Part shown: positions 48,906 to 57,125 of the stretch, piece after piece
Position numbering within the stretch: the stretch's first letter is position 1
How the letters are laid out: each line of letters opens with the position of its first letter
Origin: Nitratireductor luteus
GTDB lineage: Bacteria > Pseudomonadota > Alphaproteobacteria > Rhizobiales > Rhizobiaceae
NCBI RefSeq assembly: GCF_026162365.1
Contig: NZ_JAOANW010000004.1
Coordinates: 62,001-126,000 of the forward strand
Direction: 5' to 3'
DNA length: 64,000 nucleotides
Position numbers and translations under genes: made by a program
The notes under the pieces: generated by a model
Database searches by the model: none
Seen by the model: only the letters and a program-made list of their open reading frames with translations
What the model was told of the DNA's origin: nothing

Positions 48906-49724
48906 ATGGCCGGAACCTGGGGCAGGCTCAACATCGCTGCGCTGGTATTGGGGTTTGCGTTCCTCTACCTGCCGATCGTGCTGCTGGTGATCTATTCGTT
49001 CAACGAGTCGCGCCTCGTTACCGTATGGGCCGGCTTTTCGACCAAATGGTATGTCGCGCTCCTCTCCAACCAGGGATTGATGGATGCCGCCTGGGTGACG
49101 GCGCGGGTTGCCTTCCTGTCGGCGACCGTCGCCACCGTTCTCGGCACCATGGCCGCGGTGTCATTGACCCGCTATACGCGGTTTCGCGGGCGCGTCCTTT
49201 TCTCCGGCATGGTGTTCGCACCGCTTGTCATGCCCGAAGTCATCACCGGGCTTTCGCTGCTTCTGCTCTTCGTCGCGATCAATTTCGACCGGGGTTTCGC
49301 GACCGTCACCATCGCCCACATCACCTTCTCCATGTGCTTCGTGGCGGTCGTCGTGCAGTCGCGGCTGATGTCGTTCGACGAGGCGCTGGAGGAAGCCGCC
49401 CTCGATCTTGGGGCAACGCCGGTGGGAGCGTTCTTCCAGGTCACCCTGCCGGTCATCCTGCCGGCCGTCGTCTCGGGCTGGATGCTTGCCTTCACCCTGT
49501 CCCTGGACGATCTGGTGATCGCCAGCTTCACCTCCGGCCCGGGCGCGACCACCCTGCCCATGAAGATCTACAGCCAGGTTCGCCTGGGCGTGACGCCGGA
49601 AATCAACGCGATCTGCACGATACTGATTGGCGTCGTTACCGTGGGCGTGATCGCCGCATCGCTGATCACCAAGACGCGCGATGTCCAGCGCCGGCGGGAC
49701 GAGCAACTGGCGGAGCGCATTTGA
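48906..49724 (+). CDS. potI: Polyamine ABC transporter permease
   Basis: A 272-residue permease of the PotC/PotI type with six membrane segments. The N-terminal LPIVLLVIYSFNESRLVTVWAGFSTKWYVALL is diagnostic. The EAA loop is FDEALEEAALDLGATPVGAFFQVTLPVILPAVVSG, then SLDDLVIASFTSGPGATTLPMKIYSQVRLGVTPEINA. It starts two bases after potH ends and closes the operon. It converges with the AsmA gene. Confidence 0.94.
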   Translation: MAGTWGRLNIAALVLGFAFLYLPIVLLVIYSFNESRLVTVWAGFSTKWYVALLSNQGLMDAAWVTARVAFLSATVATVLGTMAAVSLTRYTRFRGRVLFSGMVFAPLVMPEVITGLSLLLLFVAINFDRGFATVTIAHITFSMCFVAVVVQSRLMSFDEALEEAALDLGATPVGAFFQVTLPVILPAVVSGWMLAFTLSLDDLVIASFTSGPGATTLPMKIYSQVRLGVTPEINAICTILIGVVTVGVIAASLITKTRDVQRRRDEQLAERI

Positions 49725-49747
49725 ACGAGGAAAAAGCCAAGAAGATG

Positions 49748-49768
49748 GAGCGTCCTTGGGAGACGCTC
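49748..49768 (+). terminator. Weak hairpin after potI
   Basis: GAGCGTC (49748-49754) and GACGCTC (49762-49768) form a 7-pair stem with a 7-base loop just before the convergent AsmA stop. There is no T tract, so termination is doubtful. Confidence 0.3.
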
Positions 49769-51597
49769 TATTGCGGCGCCGGCGCGTGGAACGATGTGAT
49801 GAACGGCGCGCTCCAGGAGCCGCCGACGAAAAACATCAGCGGCACGGATGGCGCGGCCGTTTCATTCTCCGCCTGTTGGGCCAGCGTACCGTATAGCGCA
49901 AGGCCCCGCCCGGCGATGGGAACGAGCCCGTCGAGCGAGATTGCATACGGGCCCGATTGGGCGTCCGCCCGGTCGATCTGGGCGATGCCTTTGGAGATCG
50001 TGGCACGCAGCTCGGCGCTGTCGATAGCCAGGCTGCCTTCCGACAGCGCGGCCAGCGGAAAAAAGTCGCCCTCCTGACTCAAGGTCAGAAAGCGCGTCAT
50101 GTCGAGCCCCGGAACGGTGCCTTTGCCGAAAGTGGCGGTAAAGCTGCCGTCGGCAGATTGCAGGACCGTTTCGAGATCGTTGCCCGTGCCCTTGAGGATG
50201 GCCGAAAAGGAGCTCTGCGCGTGGGGCACGAGCCGCTCCAGTCCGAGAGCCGCGCCGAGCTGGCCTGTCTGGATCTGCTCTCCCGTCATGCGCAATTCGA
50301 CGACATCGTCGGGGCCTGTCCGGTCGGCGCGCATGCCGAACTGCAAATTGCCGCCAAAAGCGGCCGCGTCCGAAACGTCGAAGCTCGCCAGCCCGTCTTT
50401 CACCTTCACCGCGGCCGCCACGCTGGACAGCTTTACGGAGCCGAGCGTGGCTTCCGTACTGGAAAGCCGCAGATCGAAGTCAAAACCGTTTATGCTCAGG
50501 GGCTCGGTGTGGCCATTGGCCATCACGGTTCTTGAAAATGGGTTGAACGTGTTGAGCAGCGCACGCAGATCCAGCTTGTCGAAGGCCAGCGTGCCGGCAA
50601 CGGTTGGTTGGCCCCCATCCAGGCCTACGTCCAGCAGCCCCTTTCCGGCGCTGCCATTGAAGCCGATCGCGGTGTTCTCGAATTTCAAGCGCCGCCGGTC
50701 GCCTGTCACCTGACCCGACAACTTCACTGGTCCGACGCGGTTTCCCTCAAACGTCAAGGCATGCGTCCACTCGATCAGGCGGTTGAGCGAAGGTGCCGTC
50801 AGCTCGATCTGTCCATCGACGAAGTCGTCACCGGCAAAGCTGGCTATGCCCTTATATGTCGCGTTGGCCGGCGCCGACTGAAGGGAAACCTCGACCGGGG
50901 CACTGCCGCCGCCCAGCAATATCAGCGGTTGTGCGCTGGAGGCCGCGATCTTGACGTTCTCGCCATGCCAGATGCCATTGGCCGACAGCGAGGCCTGCCG
51001 ATTGAGTGCCGGCCAGTCCAATTGGCCGGTAATGCTGGTTATCAGGTCGTCGTGATCCTCGCTGTGCTGCACTATCAACCGGCCTTCGACGAATTCGATG
51101 GTCCCGAAAACATCGCTGGGCAATGCTTGCAGATCGGGGCTTGCAGGCGCGGAGGAAACCAGGGCGCGTGCGGTCTCCACCGAGAGCGCGAGCTTGCCCC
51201 AGCCTTGCGGTGCCGGCAGCTCATACCCGTCCTCGCCTGCGCGCAGCCGTACGAGCGGCCTTATGAGCCGCATCTTGGTGAAGACGACATCGCCGCGCAG
51301 TGCCGCCAGCGCCGACAGATCGATCTCAATTCGTTCTGCTTCGATGACGGGCCTCGGATCGTTGGGGTCCCAGTCCGCCAGCGTCACATCGTGCAGGACA
51401 GCGCGAAAAGCGGGCCAGACCCGTATATCGGGCGCATCGTCCAGCCTCACCCGGTACCCGCTCCATACGCTCATCTGCGAGGCGACGCTGTCCCGAACGA
51501 TTTGCGTCGAAGCGATCACGGGCAAGCCGAAGACGACGAGCAGGGCCAGCACCACAGCGGCAGAGATTGCCCACACGCCCTTCCTGGCCAATGTCAC
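49768..51597 (-). CDS. AsmA-family protein
   Basis: A 609-residue envelope protein anchored by one N-terminal membrane segment (residues 8-28, VWAISAAVVLALLVVFGLPVI), with the rest in the periplasm. The AsmA N-terminal pattern (VRLDDAPDIRVWPAFRAVLHDVTLAD) and the C-terminal AsmA_2-like region (LSVNGFDFDLRLS-like strands, then FTATFGKGTVPGLDMTRFL) are visible. AsmA/TamB-like proteins form beta-groove bridges thought to move phospholipids to the outer membrane. GTG start at 51597 with AAGGA upstream. Its promoter region is shared with acetoacetyl-CoA synthetase. Confidence 0.85.
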   Translation of the reverse strand: MTLARKGVWAISAAVVLALLVVFGLPVIASTQIVRDSVASQMSVWSGYRVRLDDAPDIRVWPAFRAVLHDVTLADWDPNDPRPVIEAERIEIDLSALAALRGDVVFTKMRLIRPLVRLRAGEDGYELPAPQGWGKLALSVETARALVSSAPASPDLQALPSDVFGTIEFVEGRLIVQHSEDHDDLITSITGQLDWPALNRQASLSANGIWHGENVKIAASSAQPLILLGGGSAPVEVSLQSAPANATYKGIASFAGDDFVDGQIELTAPSLNRLIEWTHALTFEGNRVGPVKLSGQVTGDRRRLKFENTAIGFNGSAGKGLLDVGLDGGQPTVAGTLAFDKLDLRALLNTFNPFSRTVMANGHTEPLSINGFDFDLRLSSTEATLGSVKLSSVAAAVKVKDGLASFDVSDAAAFGGNLQFGMRADRTGPDDVVELRMTGEQIQTGQLGAALGLERLVPHAQSSFSAILKGTGNDLETVLQSADGSFTATFGKGTVPGLDMTRFLTLSQEGDFFPLAALSEGSLAIDSAELRATISKGIAQIDRADAQSGPYAISLDGLVPIAGRGLALYGTLAQQAENETAAPSVPLMFFVGGSWSAPFITSFHAPAPQ

Positions 51598-51798
51598 GAA
51601 TTCATCCTTGCCGCTTTGACGTTTCGATGCCTGTTCAACGGTTTATGCCAAGACCAATGAAAAGTGAAGGAAGGCGCGCCGTAATCCCCTGCCCATGCCT
51701 GCCATGTACACGCTGTAGTCGCAGGCGCGTTCCCGAATACCGGCTTGCTCCCACCGCGCGGTAAATGCATAACCGGCAAGCCAGTTTGGAGGATTTCG

Positions 51799-53757
51799 AT
51801 GCACGACCAGCAGCCCCTTTGGACCCCCAGCCGCACAAGGATCGAACAGTCGGCGCTGACCGCATTCGAGCGGGAAGCCTCGCTGCGGGCAGGCCGCGAT
51901 ATCGAAGGGTTCGGGGCACTGCACCGGTGGTCTGTCGACGACCGCGAGGCATTCTGGTCGCTGGTCTGGGACTTTTGCGGCATCGTGGGCGAGAAGGGCG
52001 GCATCGTCCTTGAAAACGGAGACCGCATGCCAGGCGCTTCCTTCTTCCCCGAAGCCCGGCTGAACTTCGCAGAAAATCTCCTGCCCAAGCGGGGAGGGGA
52101 CGACGCCATCGTCTTTCGCGGCGAAGACAAGGTCGAGCGCCGGCTGAGCTGGGACGCGTTGCACGACCTCGTCTCCCGGCTCCAGCAATATTTCATCGCG
52201 CATGGCGTTAAGGCCGGCGACCGTGTTGCGGCCATGATGCCCAACATGCCCGAAACGGTCGCGGCAATGCTGGCCGCGACCTCGCTTGGCGCGATCTGGT
52301 CCTCCTGCTCGCCCGATTTCGGCGTTCGTGGCGTCCTCGACCGTTTCGGCCAGATCGAGCCCGTCATCTTCATCGTGCCGGATGGCTACTGGTACAATGG
52401 CAAGCCGTTCGAGGTGGCCGAGAAGACGGCGGAAATCGCAGCCGCGCTGCCGAGCCTGCGAAAGGTTCTGGTGGTCGACTATCTGGGAACCGCCGGCGAC
52501 GCCGCCAGGTCGATCCCCAATGCCGTTTCGATGGAGGAGGCGCTGGGAACGATCGAGGCGAAGGAGCCGGTGTTCGAGCGGCTGCCATTCGCCCACCCGC
52601 TCTATATCCTGTTTTCCTCCGGCACCACCGGCACGCCCAAATGCATCGTCCACTCCGCCGGCGGCACATTGCTGCAGCATGTGAAGGAGCAGCGGCTGCA
52701 CGCCGACATTCGCGATGGCGACCGCTTCTTCTACTTCACGACCTGCGGCTGGATGATGTGGAACTGGCTCGTCTCCGGCCTGGCCTCGGGCGCCACCCTC
52801 GTCCTCTATGACGGTTCGCCCTTCCATCCGGATGGAAACGCGCTTTTCGACTACGCCGACGCGGAAAAGATCACCTATTTCGGCACCTCGGCCAAGTTCA
52901 TAGACGCCGTGCACAAGGCAGGGCTGGAACCGCGCAAGTCGCACGACCTTTCGAGCGTGCGGGTCATATCCTCCACCGGGTCTCCGCTGTCGCCCGAAAG
53001 CTTCGCGTTCGTCTATGACGGCATCAAATCCGACGTCCATCTTGCCTCCATTTCCGGGGGCACGGATATCGTCTCCTGCTTCGTCCTTGGCGTTCCCACG
53101 CTTCCCGTCTGGTCGGGCGAGATACAAGGGCCGGGCCTCGGCATGGCCGTCGGCGTCTGGGACGACGATGGCAACCATCTGGACACCGGCAAGGGCGAAC
53201 TTGTCTGCACACGGGCCTTTCCGGCCATGCCCATCGGCTTCTGGAACGACCCCCAAGGCAAGAAATACCACGCCGCCTATTTCGACCGCTTCGACAATGT
53301 CTGGTGCCACGGCGATTTCGCCGAATGGACCGGCCATGGCGGCATCGTCATCCATGGCCGCTCGGATGCCACGCTCAATCCCGGCGGCGTGCGCATCGGT
53401 ACGGCGGAGATCTACAATCAGGTCGAACAGCTCCCCGAGATTCTGGAAGCCATCTGCATCGGCCAGGAGTGGGACGACGATGTGCGGGTGGTCCTGTTCG
53501 TCAGGCTGGCCGAGGGTGTGACTCTGGACGAGGCGCTGGAAAAGAAGATCCGCACCAAAATAAGGACCGGGGCGAGCCCGCGGCACGTGCCCGCCCGCAT
53601 CGTTGCCGTCGCCGATATCCCGCGCACCAAGTCCGGCAAGATCACCGAACTCGCCGTGCGCGACGTCGTCCATGGCCGCCTGGTGAAGAACAAGGAGGCG
53701 CTGGCGAACCCGGAGGCGCTGGACCTTTACCGCGACATTCCCCAGTTGAAGTCGTAG
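51799..53757 (+). CDS. Acetoacetyl-CoA synthetase (acetoacetate-CoA ligase)
   Basis: ATP-dependent activation of acetoacetate to acetoacetyl-CoA, feeding ketone bodies or polyhydroxybutyrate breakdown products back into metabolism. It has 652 residues, normal for the family. The ATP motif [20 protein letters not shown] is near residue 272, and [30 protein letters not shown] and the C-terminal catalytic Lys in [18 protein letters not shown] match this enzyme rather than acetyl-CoA synthetase. GGAGG lies six bases before the ATG. It is monocistronic, followed directly by a palindromic repeat. Confidence 0.95.
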   Translation: MHDQQPLWTPSRTRIEQSALTAFEREASLRAGRDIEGFGALHRWSVDDREAFWSLVWDFCGIVGEKGGIVLENGDRMPGASFFPEARLNFAENLLPKRGGDDAIVFRGEDKVERRLSWDALHDLVSRLQQYFIAHGVKAGDRVAAMMPNMPETVAAMLAATSLGAIWSSCSPDFGVRGVLDRFGQIEPVIFIVPDGYWYNGKPFEVAEKTAEIAAALPSLRKVLVVDYLGTAGDAARSIPNAVSMEEALGTIEAKEPVFERLPFAHPLYILFSSGTTGTPKCIVHSAGGTLLQHVKEQRLHADIRDGDRFFYFTTCGWMMWNWLVSGLASGATLVLYDGSPFHPDGNALFDYADAEKITYFGTSAKFIDAVHKAGLEPRKSHDLSSVRVISSTGSPLSPESFAFVYDGIKSDVHLASISGGTDIVSCFVLGVPTLPVWSGEIQGPGLGMAVGVWDDDGNHLDTGKGELVCTRAFPAMPIGFWNDPQGKKYHAAYFDRFDNVWCHGDFAEWTGHGGIVIHGRSDATLNPGGVRIGTAEIYNQVEQLPEILEAICIGQEWDDDVRVVLFVRLAEGVTLDEALEKKIRTKIRTGASPRHVPARIVAVADIPRTKSGKITELAVRDVVHGRLVKNKEALANPEALDLYRDIPQLKS

Positions 53758-53800
53758 AGCGGGATAAGGAAAAGTAGGAACCGGTTTTCCTTATCCCGCT
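53758..53800. repeat. Perfect palindromic repeat, rhizobial RIME-like
   Basis: Two 16-base arms, AGCGGGATAAGGAAAA (53758-53773) and TTTTCCTTATCCCGCT (53785-53800), are perfect complements around the loop GTAGGAACCGG. The pattern GGAAAAGT..GAACCGGTTTTCC resembles from memory a palindrome found in many copies between genes of rhizobia. It starts at the base after the acetoacetyl-CoA synthetase stop and could also end its transcript, though it has no T tract. Confidence 0.65.
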
Positions 53801-53879
53801 CCAATTCGTGTTTCCCGCATGGTTAAAAGTTCCTTGCACCGAAATTTACCGAGAATTCACGAGTGATACACTTTCGTAA

Positions 53880-54042
53880 AGATGGCAGTATCCCGGTAAG
53901 GTTCTGTTAAGGAATGGCGACGATAGTCGTGCGTAACTTGACGCAGCAGCCCGGCGCCCCTGCCGGGGGGAAACGCCAAGCCCCTGTTTTGACAGCACCC
54001 TGAAACGAATTTTTGCGCCCCTTTCTCAAGGGGCGCTTTTTT
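53880..54042 (+). ncRNA. Possible small RNA
   Basis: The gap between two convergent genes holds no ORF but a chain of hairpins: CGAC-GATA-GTCG, then CCCGGC (53950-53955) with GCCGGG (53962-53967), and finally a strong intrinsic terminator. A terminator 255 bases after the nearest plus-strand gene, with a separate palindrome in between, suggests an independent transcript. No promoter could be fixed and no known RNA family was recognised; the 5' end is a guess. Confidence 0.3.
54015..54042 (+). terminator. Strong Rho-independent terminator
   Basis: GCGCCCCTT (54015-54023) and AAGGGGCGC (54028-54036) pair perfectly around TCTC, followed by six Ts. The T tract touches the stop codon of fbpB on the other strand. 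It works for plus-strand transcription only. Confidence 0.85.
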
Positions 54043-55735
54043 ATGCCCCGCTGTCCCGCATCAGCGGGCCGGACAAAAGCGCGACAGGCAGGATCGACGT
54101 GACGATGATCAGCAGCGCCGCGACCGCGCCCTCTTCGACGGCGCCCCGCGAGGCATTTTCATAAACGTAAGTGGCGAGCGTGTTGAAGCCGAAGGGGCGG
54201 AGCAGGATGGTCGCCGACAGTTCCTTGACCGTGTCGACGAAGACCAGGATCGCCGCCGTGAAAATCGCCGGCTTGAGCAGGGGCAGTAGCACGCTCACTG
54301 CGCTCGCCGGTGCCGAGCGCCCGAGGCTGCGGGCGGCCTGGTCGAGATTGGGCGGCAGCTTCTCAAGCCCCGCCTGAACCGCGCCCTCGGCCAGCGCCAG
54401 GAAGCGGATGGCGCAGGCAAGGATGACGGCGGCAGCCGAGCCCGTCAGAAGCAATCCTGTGGAAAAGCCCATATAGCTGCGTGCAAACGCGTCAACCGCA
54501 TTGTCCAGCCGCGCAAGCGAGAGCAGCAGCCCCAGCGCAAGGATGGTGCCGGGCAGGGCATAGCCGACCGTCGCCAGGCGCACCATGAAGATCATCATCG
54601 GCGAGCGGACGAGCCGCGCCGCATACAGGATGGCAAGCGCGGCCCCTACCGCAAGGCCAGCCGCCGCGACGGCGACAGCGACACTTGTGAGAAACGCCTC
54701 GGCCAGCGCCGGTTCGCCAAACTGGTTGAGCCGGTTGAGCGCGTAGCGGCCGAAGATCGCGAGGGGCACACCGAAGCCCGCCAGGATGGGCAGGAGCGCT
54801 ATGCCCATGGCCGCCAGCGCCCGCCCGCCCAACAGTGCCTTGCGCGGCGGTCGAATGTTGATCTGGGTTCCCCGCGGCGCGTGGAAACGCTGTTTGCGCC
54901 GCGCCATCTGCTCGGCCGTCAGCAGGACGAGAACGAGCACAAGCATGATGACGGCAATCTGCGCCGCGCCTTCCAGGCTTCCTCGGTTGAGCCATGTGGA
55001 ATAGACGGCGAAGGTCATCGTGTTGACGCCGAGATGCTGGACGGCGCCGAAATCGTTGACCGTTTCCATCAGCACGAGCGCGACGCCGGCGACGATGGCC
55101 GGGCGCGCCACGGGCAGCAATACCCGCCAGAAGACCCGCGCCGGCCCCGCGCCCAGCGTGCGCGCCACGTCGGCGATGTTGCGCCCCTGCATCAGGAAGA
55201 CGACGCGAGCTGTCAGATAGACATAGGGGAAGGTGACCGCGGTGATGACGATGGCCGCTCCGACCGTCGAGCGTATGTCGGGAAACCAGTAGTCCGAAGG
55301 TCTCTCGAAGCCGAACAGGTCCCGCACCAGGCTCTGCACGGGTCCGACATAGTGGAAGAACTCGGCGAAGGCGTAGGCGGCCAGGTAGGGCGGGACTGCC
55401 AGCGGCAGCACAAGCGCCCAGGCGAAGACCCGTCGCATCGGAAATTCATACGCCACCACCAGCCAGGCACAGCCGACACCGATGATGCCGCTGCCCAGCG
55501 CCACCAGCACCAGCAATTCCAGCGTCGTCACGATCGATTGCGGTAGAACGTAACGTGCCAGATGAGGCCAGTCCTCGCCCGTGCTCCCCAACGCTGTAAC
55601 AACGAGCGTTGCGACCGGCAGCAACACGATGGCCGCGACGACCGCCACGATGCCGATGGGCCATTTATGGCTCTGCCGCCGTGCCCGGCGGTCGATAGCC
55701 GGCAGCTTTGGGGTGTTGAGGCTGAAGCTACTCAT
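54041..55735 (-). CDS. fbpB: Ferric iron ABC transporter permease (two fused halves)
   Basis: A 564-residue inner-membrane permease with about 12 membrane segments, made of two BPD_transp_1 halves as in FbpB/SfuB. EAA loops are NIADVARTLGAGPARVFWRVLLPVARPAIVAG in the first half and LDQAARSLGRSAPASAVSVLLPLLKPAI in the second. It lies 154 bases downstream of the binding-protein gene on the same strand, separated by a hairpin. No ATP-binding (FbpC) gene follows; the 3' end meets the plus-strand terminator. Confidence 0.92.
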   Translation of the reverse strand: MSSFSLNTPKLPAIDRRARRQSHKWPIGIVAVVAAIVLLPVATLVVTALGSTGEDWPHLARYVLPQSIVTTLELLVLVALGSGIIGVGCAWLVVAYEFPMRRVFAWALVLPLAVPPYLAAYAFAEFFHYVGPVQSLVRDLFGFERPSDYWFPDIRSTVGAAIVITAVTFPYVYLTARVVFLMQGRNIADVARTLGAGPARVFWRVLLPVARPAIVAGVALVLMETVNDFGAVQHLGVNTMTFAVYSTWLNRGSLEGAAQIAVIMLVLVLVLLTAEQMARRKQRFHAPRGTQINIRPPRKALLGGRALAAMGIALLPILAGFGVPLAIFGRYALNRLNQFGEPALAEAFLTSVAVAVAAAGLAVGAALAILYAARLVRSPMMIFMVRLATVGYALPGTILALGLLLSLARLDNAVDAFARSYMGFSTGLLLTGSAAAVILACAIRFLALAEGAVQAGLEKLPPNLDQAARSLGRSAPASAVSVLLPLLKPAIFTAAILVFVDTVKELSATILLRPFGFNTLATYVYENASRGAVEEGAVAALLIIVTSILPVALLSGPLMRDSGA

Positions 55736-55832
55736 CGATAGGTCAGCGAACGAAACCGGCGGGAAGCCTTTAGCGTCCGACCGCAGAGCCGCCAGACCGC
55801 CCCGTCCGGGCTTTCGGTTAGGCTATCAGGCA

Positions 55833-55866
55833 CGAAAGCCGGGCAGGTTTCCGCGCCCGGCTTTCG
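55833..55866 (-). promoter_or_regulatory. Intercistronic hairpin between fbpA and fbpB
   Basis: CGAAAGCCGGGC (55833-55844) pairs perfectly with GCCCGGCTTTCG (55855-55866) around a 10-base loop. A further CCGGGCTTTCGG lies 25 bases away. No T tract follows, so it probably stabilises the fbpA message, giving more binding protein than permease, rather than stopping transcription fully. Confidence 0.6.
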
Positions 55867-55889
55867 GAAATTCTTGGCGTGATGCCAGC

Positions 55890-56939
55890 TCAGCTTTCCG
55901 GACCCTCGTCGAGTCCGACGCGGTCGACCATTTCCGAGGCGGCCTTGCGGTGCGCGGCGATCTCGGCCAGCGGCAGGCTGTCGGGTTTGATGTCGCCGAA
56001 GGACTTCACGAGCTCAGCCGTTTCAGCGCTCGGCAGCACCGGATACTCGAAGTTCTGCTCGGCATAGATGGCCTGGGCTTCCGCGCTTGAAAGATATTCC
56101 ATCAGCGCGATGGCGTTTTCCTGGTTCGGCGCGTGCTGGGCCATCGCCATGCCGGAAATGTTGACATGGGTGCCGCGGTCTTCGGTATTCGGGAAGAGCA
56201 CCTTGATGGCCTTCGCCCATTCCTTCTGCTCGGGCTCCTTGTCATTGGTCATCATCTTGCCGACATAATAGGTGTTGCCGATGCCGAGGTCGCACTCGCC
56301 AGCATAGATCGCCTGCGCCTGTGCCCGGTCATTGCCATTGGGCTTGCCGTTGAGATTGGCTTTCAGGCCCTTCATCCATTCCTCGGCTTTCTCTTCGCCG
56401 AGATTGGCGATCATCGAGGCGAACAGCGCGATATTGTACATGTGCTGGCCGCTGCGCATGCAGATCTTGCCCTTCCACTTCGGGTCGGCCAGTTCCTCAT
56501 AGGTAATGGTATCCTGGTCGACGCGCTCCTTGGAGGCGTAGACGACACGGCCGCGCGTGGTCAGGCCGAACCAGTTGCCCTCGGGATCGCGAAACTCGGC
56601 TGGAATATTGGCGTTGATCGTCTCATTGTCGACGGACTGCGTGACGCCTTTTTCCTCTACGTTGACCAGGCGCCCGATATCGACCGTCAGGATCACGTCA
56701 GCCGGCGAATTTTCTCCCTCGGCGGCGATCCGGTCTTCCAGGCCCTGGTCAAGGAACAGAACCTCGGTCTCGATGCCGGTCTTCTCAGTGAAGGCGTCGA
56801 GCAGGGGCTCGATGAGGAAAGGCTGCCGATAGGAATAGATGTTCACGGTGCCTTCGGCCTGCGCGGCAGCGGGAACAAAAGCGGCAGTCATCGCAAGCGC
56901 GGCAAAACCGGCTTTGAGCGTGGGGGATTTCGTCAGCAT
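55890..56939 (-). CDS. fbpA: Ferric iron ABC transporter periplasmic binding protein
   Basis: A 349-residue periplasmic Fe(III)-binding protein. The signal peptide is MLTKSPTLKAGFAALAMTAA followed by FVPAAAQAE. Mature TVNIYSYRQPFLIEPLLDAFTEKTGIE is typical of FbpA/FutA, and the adjacent tyrosines in GIGNTYYVGKM match the iron-ligand pair of the family. TAGGAG precedes the ATG at 56939. An Irr-type box lies 130 bases upstream. Iron in the periplasm would pass to FbpB. Confidence 0.93.
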   Translation of the reverse strand: MLTKSPTLKAGFAALAMTAAFVPAAAQAEGTVNIYSYRQPFLIEPLLDAFTEKTGIETEVLFLDQGLEDRIAAEGENSPADVILTVDIGRLVNVEEKGVTQSVDNETINANIPAEFRDPEGNWFGLTTRGRVVYASKERVDQDTITYEELADPKWKGKICMRSGQHMYNIALFASMIANLGEEKAEEWMKGLKANLNGKPNGNDRAQAQAIYAGECDLGIGNTYYVGKMMTNDKEPEQKEWAKAIKVLFPNTEDRGTHVNISGMAMAQHAPNQENAIALMEYLSSAEAQAIYAEQNFEYPVLPSAETAELVKSFGDIKPDSLPLAEIAAHRKAASEMVDRVGLDEGPES

Positions 56940-57066
56940 GATCAGTCTCCTAACCACCGGGAGGCAAGGTCCCGGGAAGGTTGAATTTCGCGGTCGAGCC
57001 TTCGGCAACCGCACCTTCCTATGGGAGAAATTCACCACATGGTCAAGAGAAGCGCAACAAAAACAA

Positions 57067-57089
57067 TAGTTTAGAACTATTCTAAACTA
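57067..57089. promoter_or_regulatory. Iron control element (ICE) / Irr box upstream of fbpA
   Basis: A perfect inverted repeat with arms of 10 bases around CTA. Its core TTTAGAA-N3-TTCTAAA matches the ICE consensus bound by the haem-responsive regulator Irr in Rhizobiales. It lies about 130 bases before the fbpA start and 37 bases beyond the end of the kinase gene, so it should serve fbpA. Confidence 0.75.
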
Positions 57090-57125
57090 CAACGCTCAAC
57101 TATTGTCGCTGCCATGCAGGCGGGG

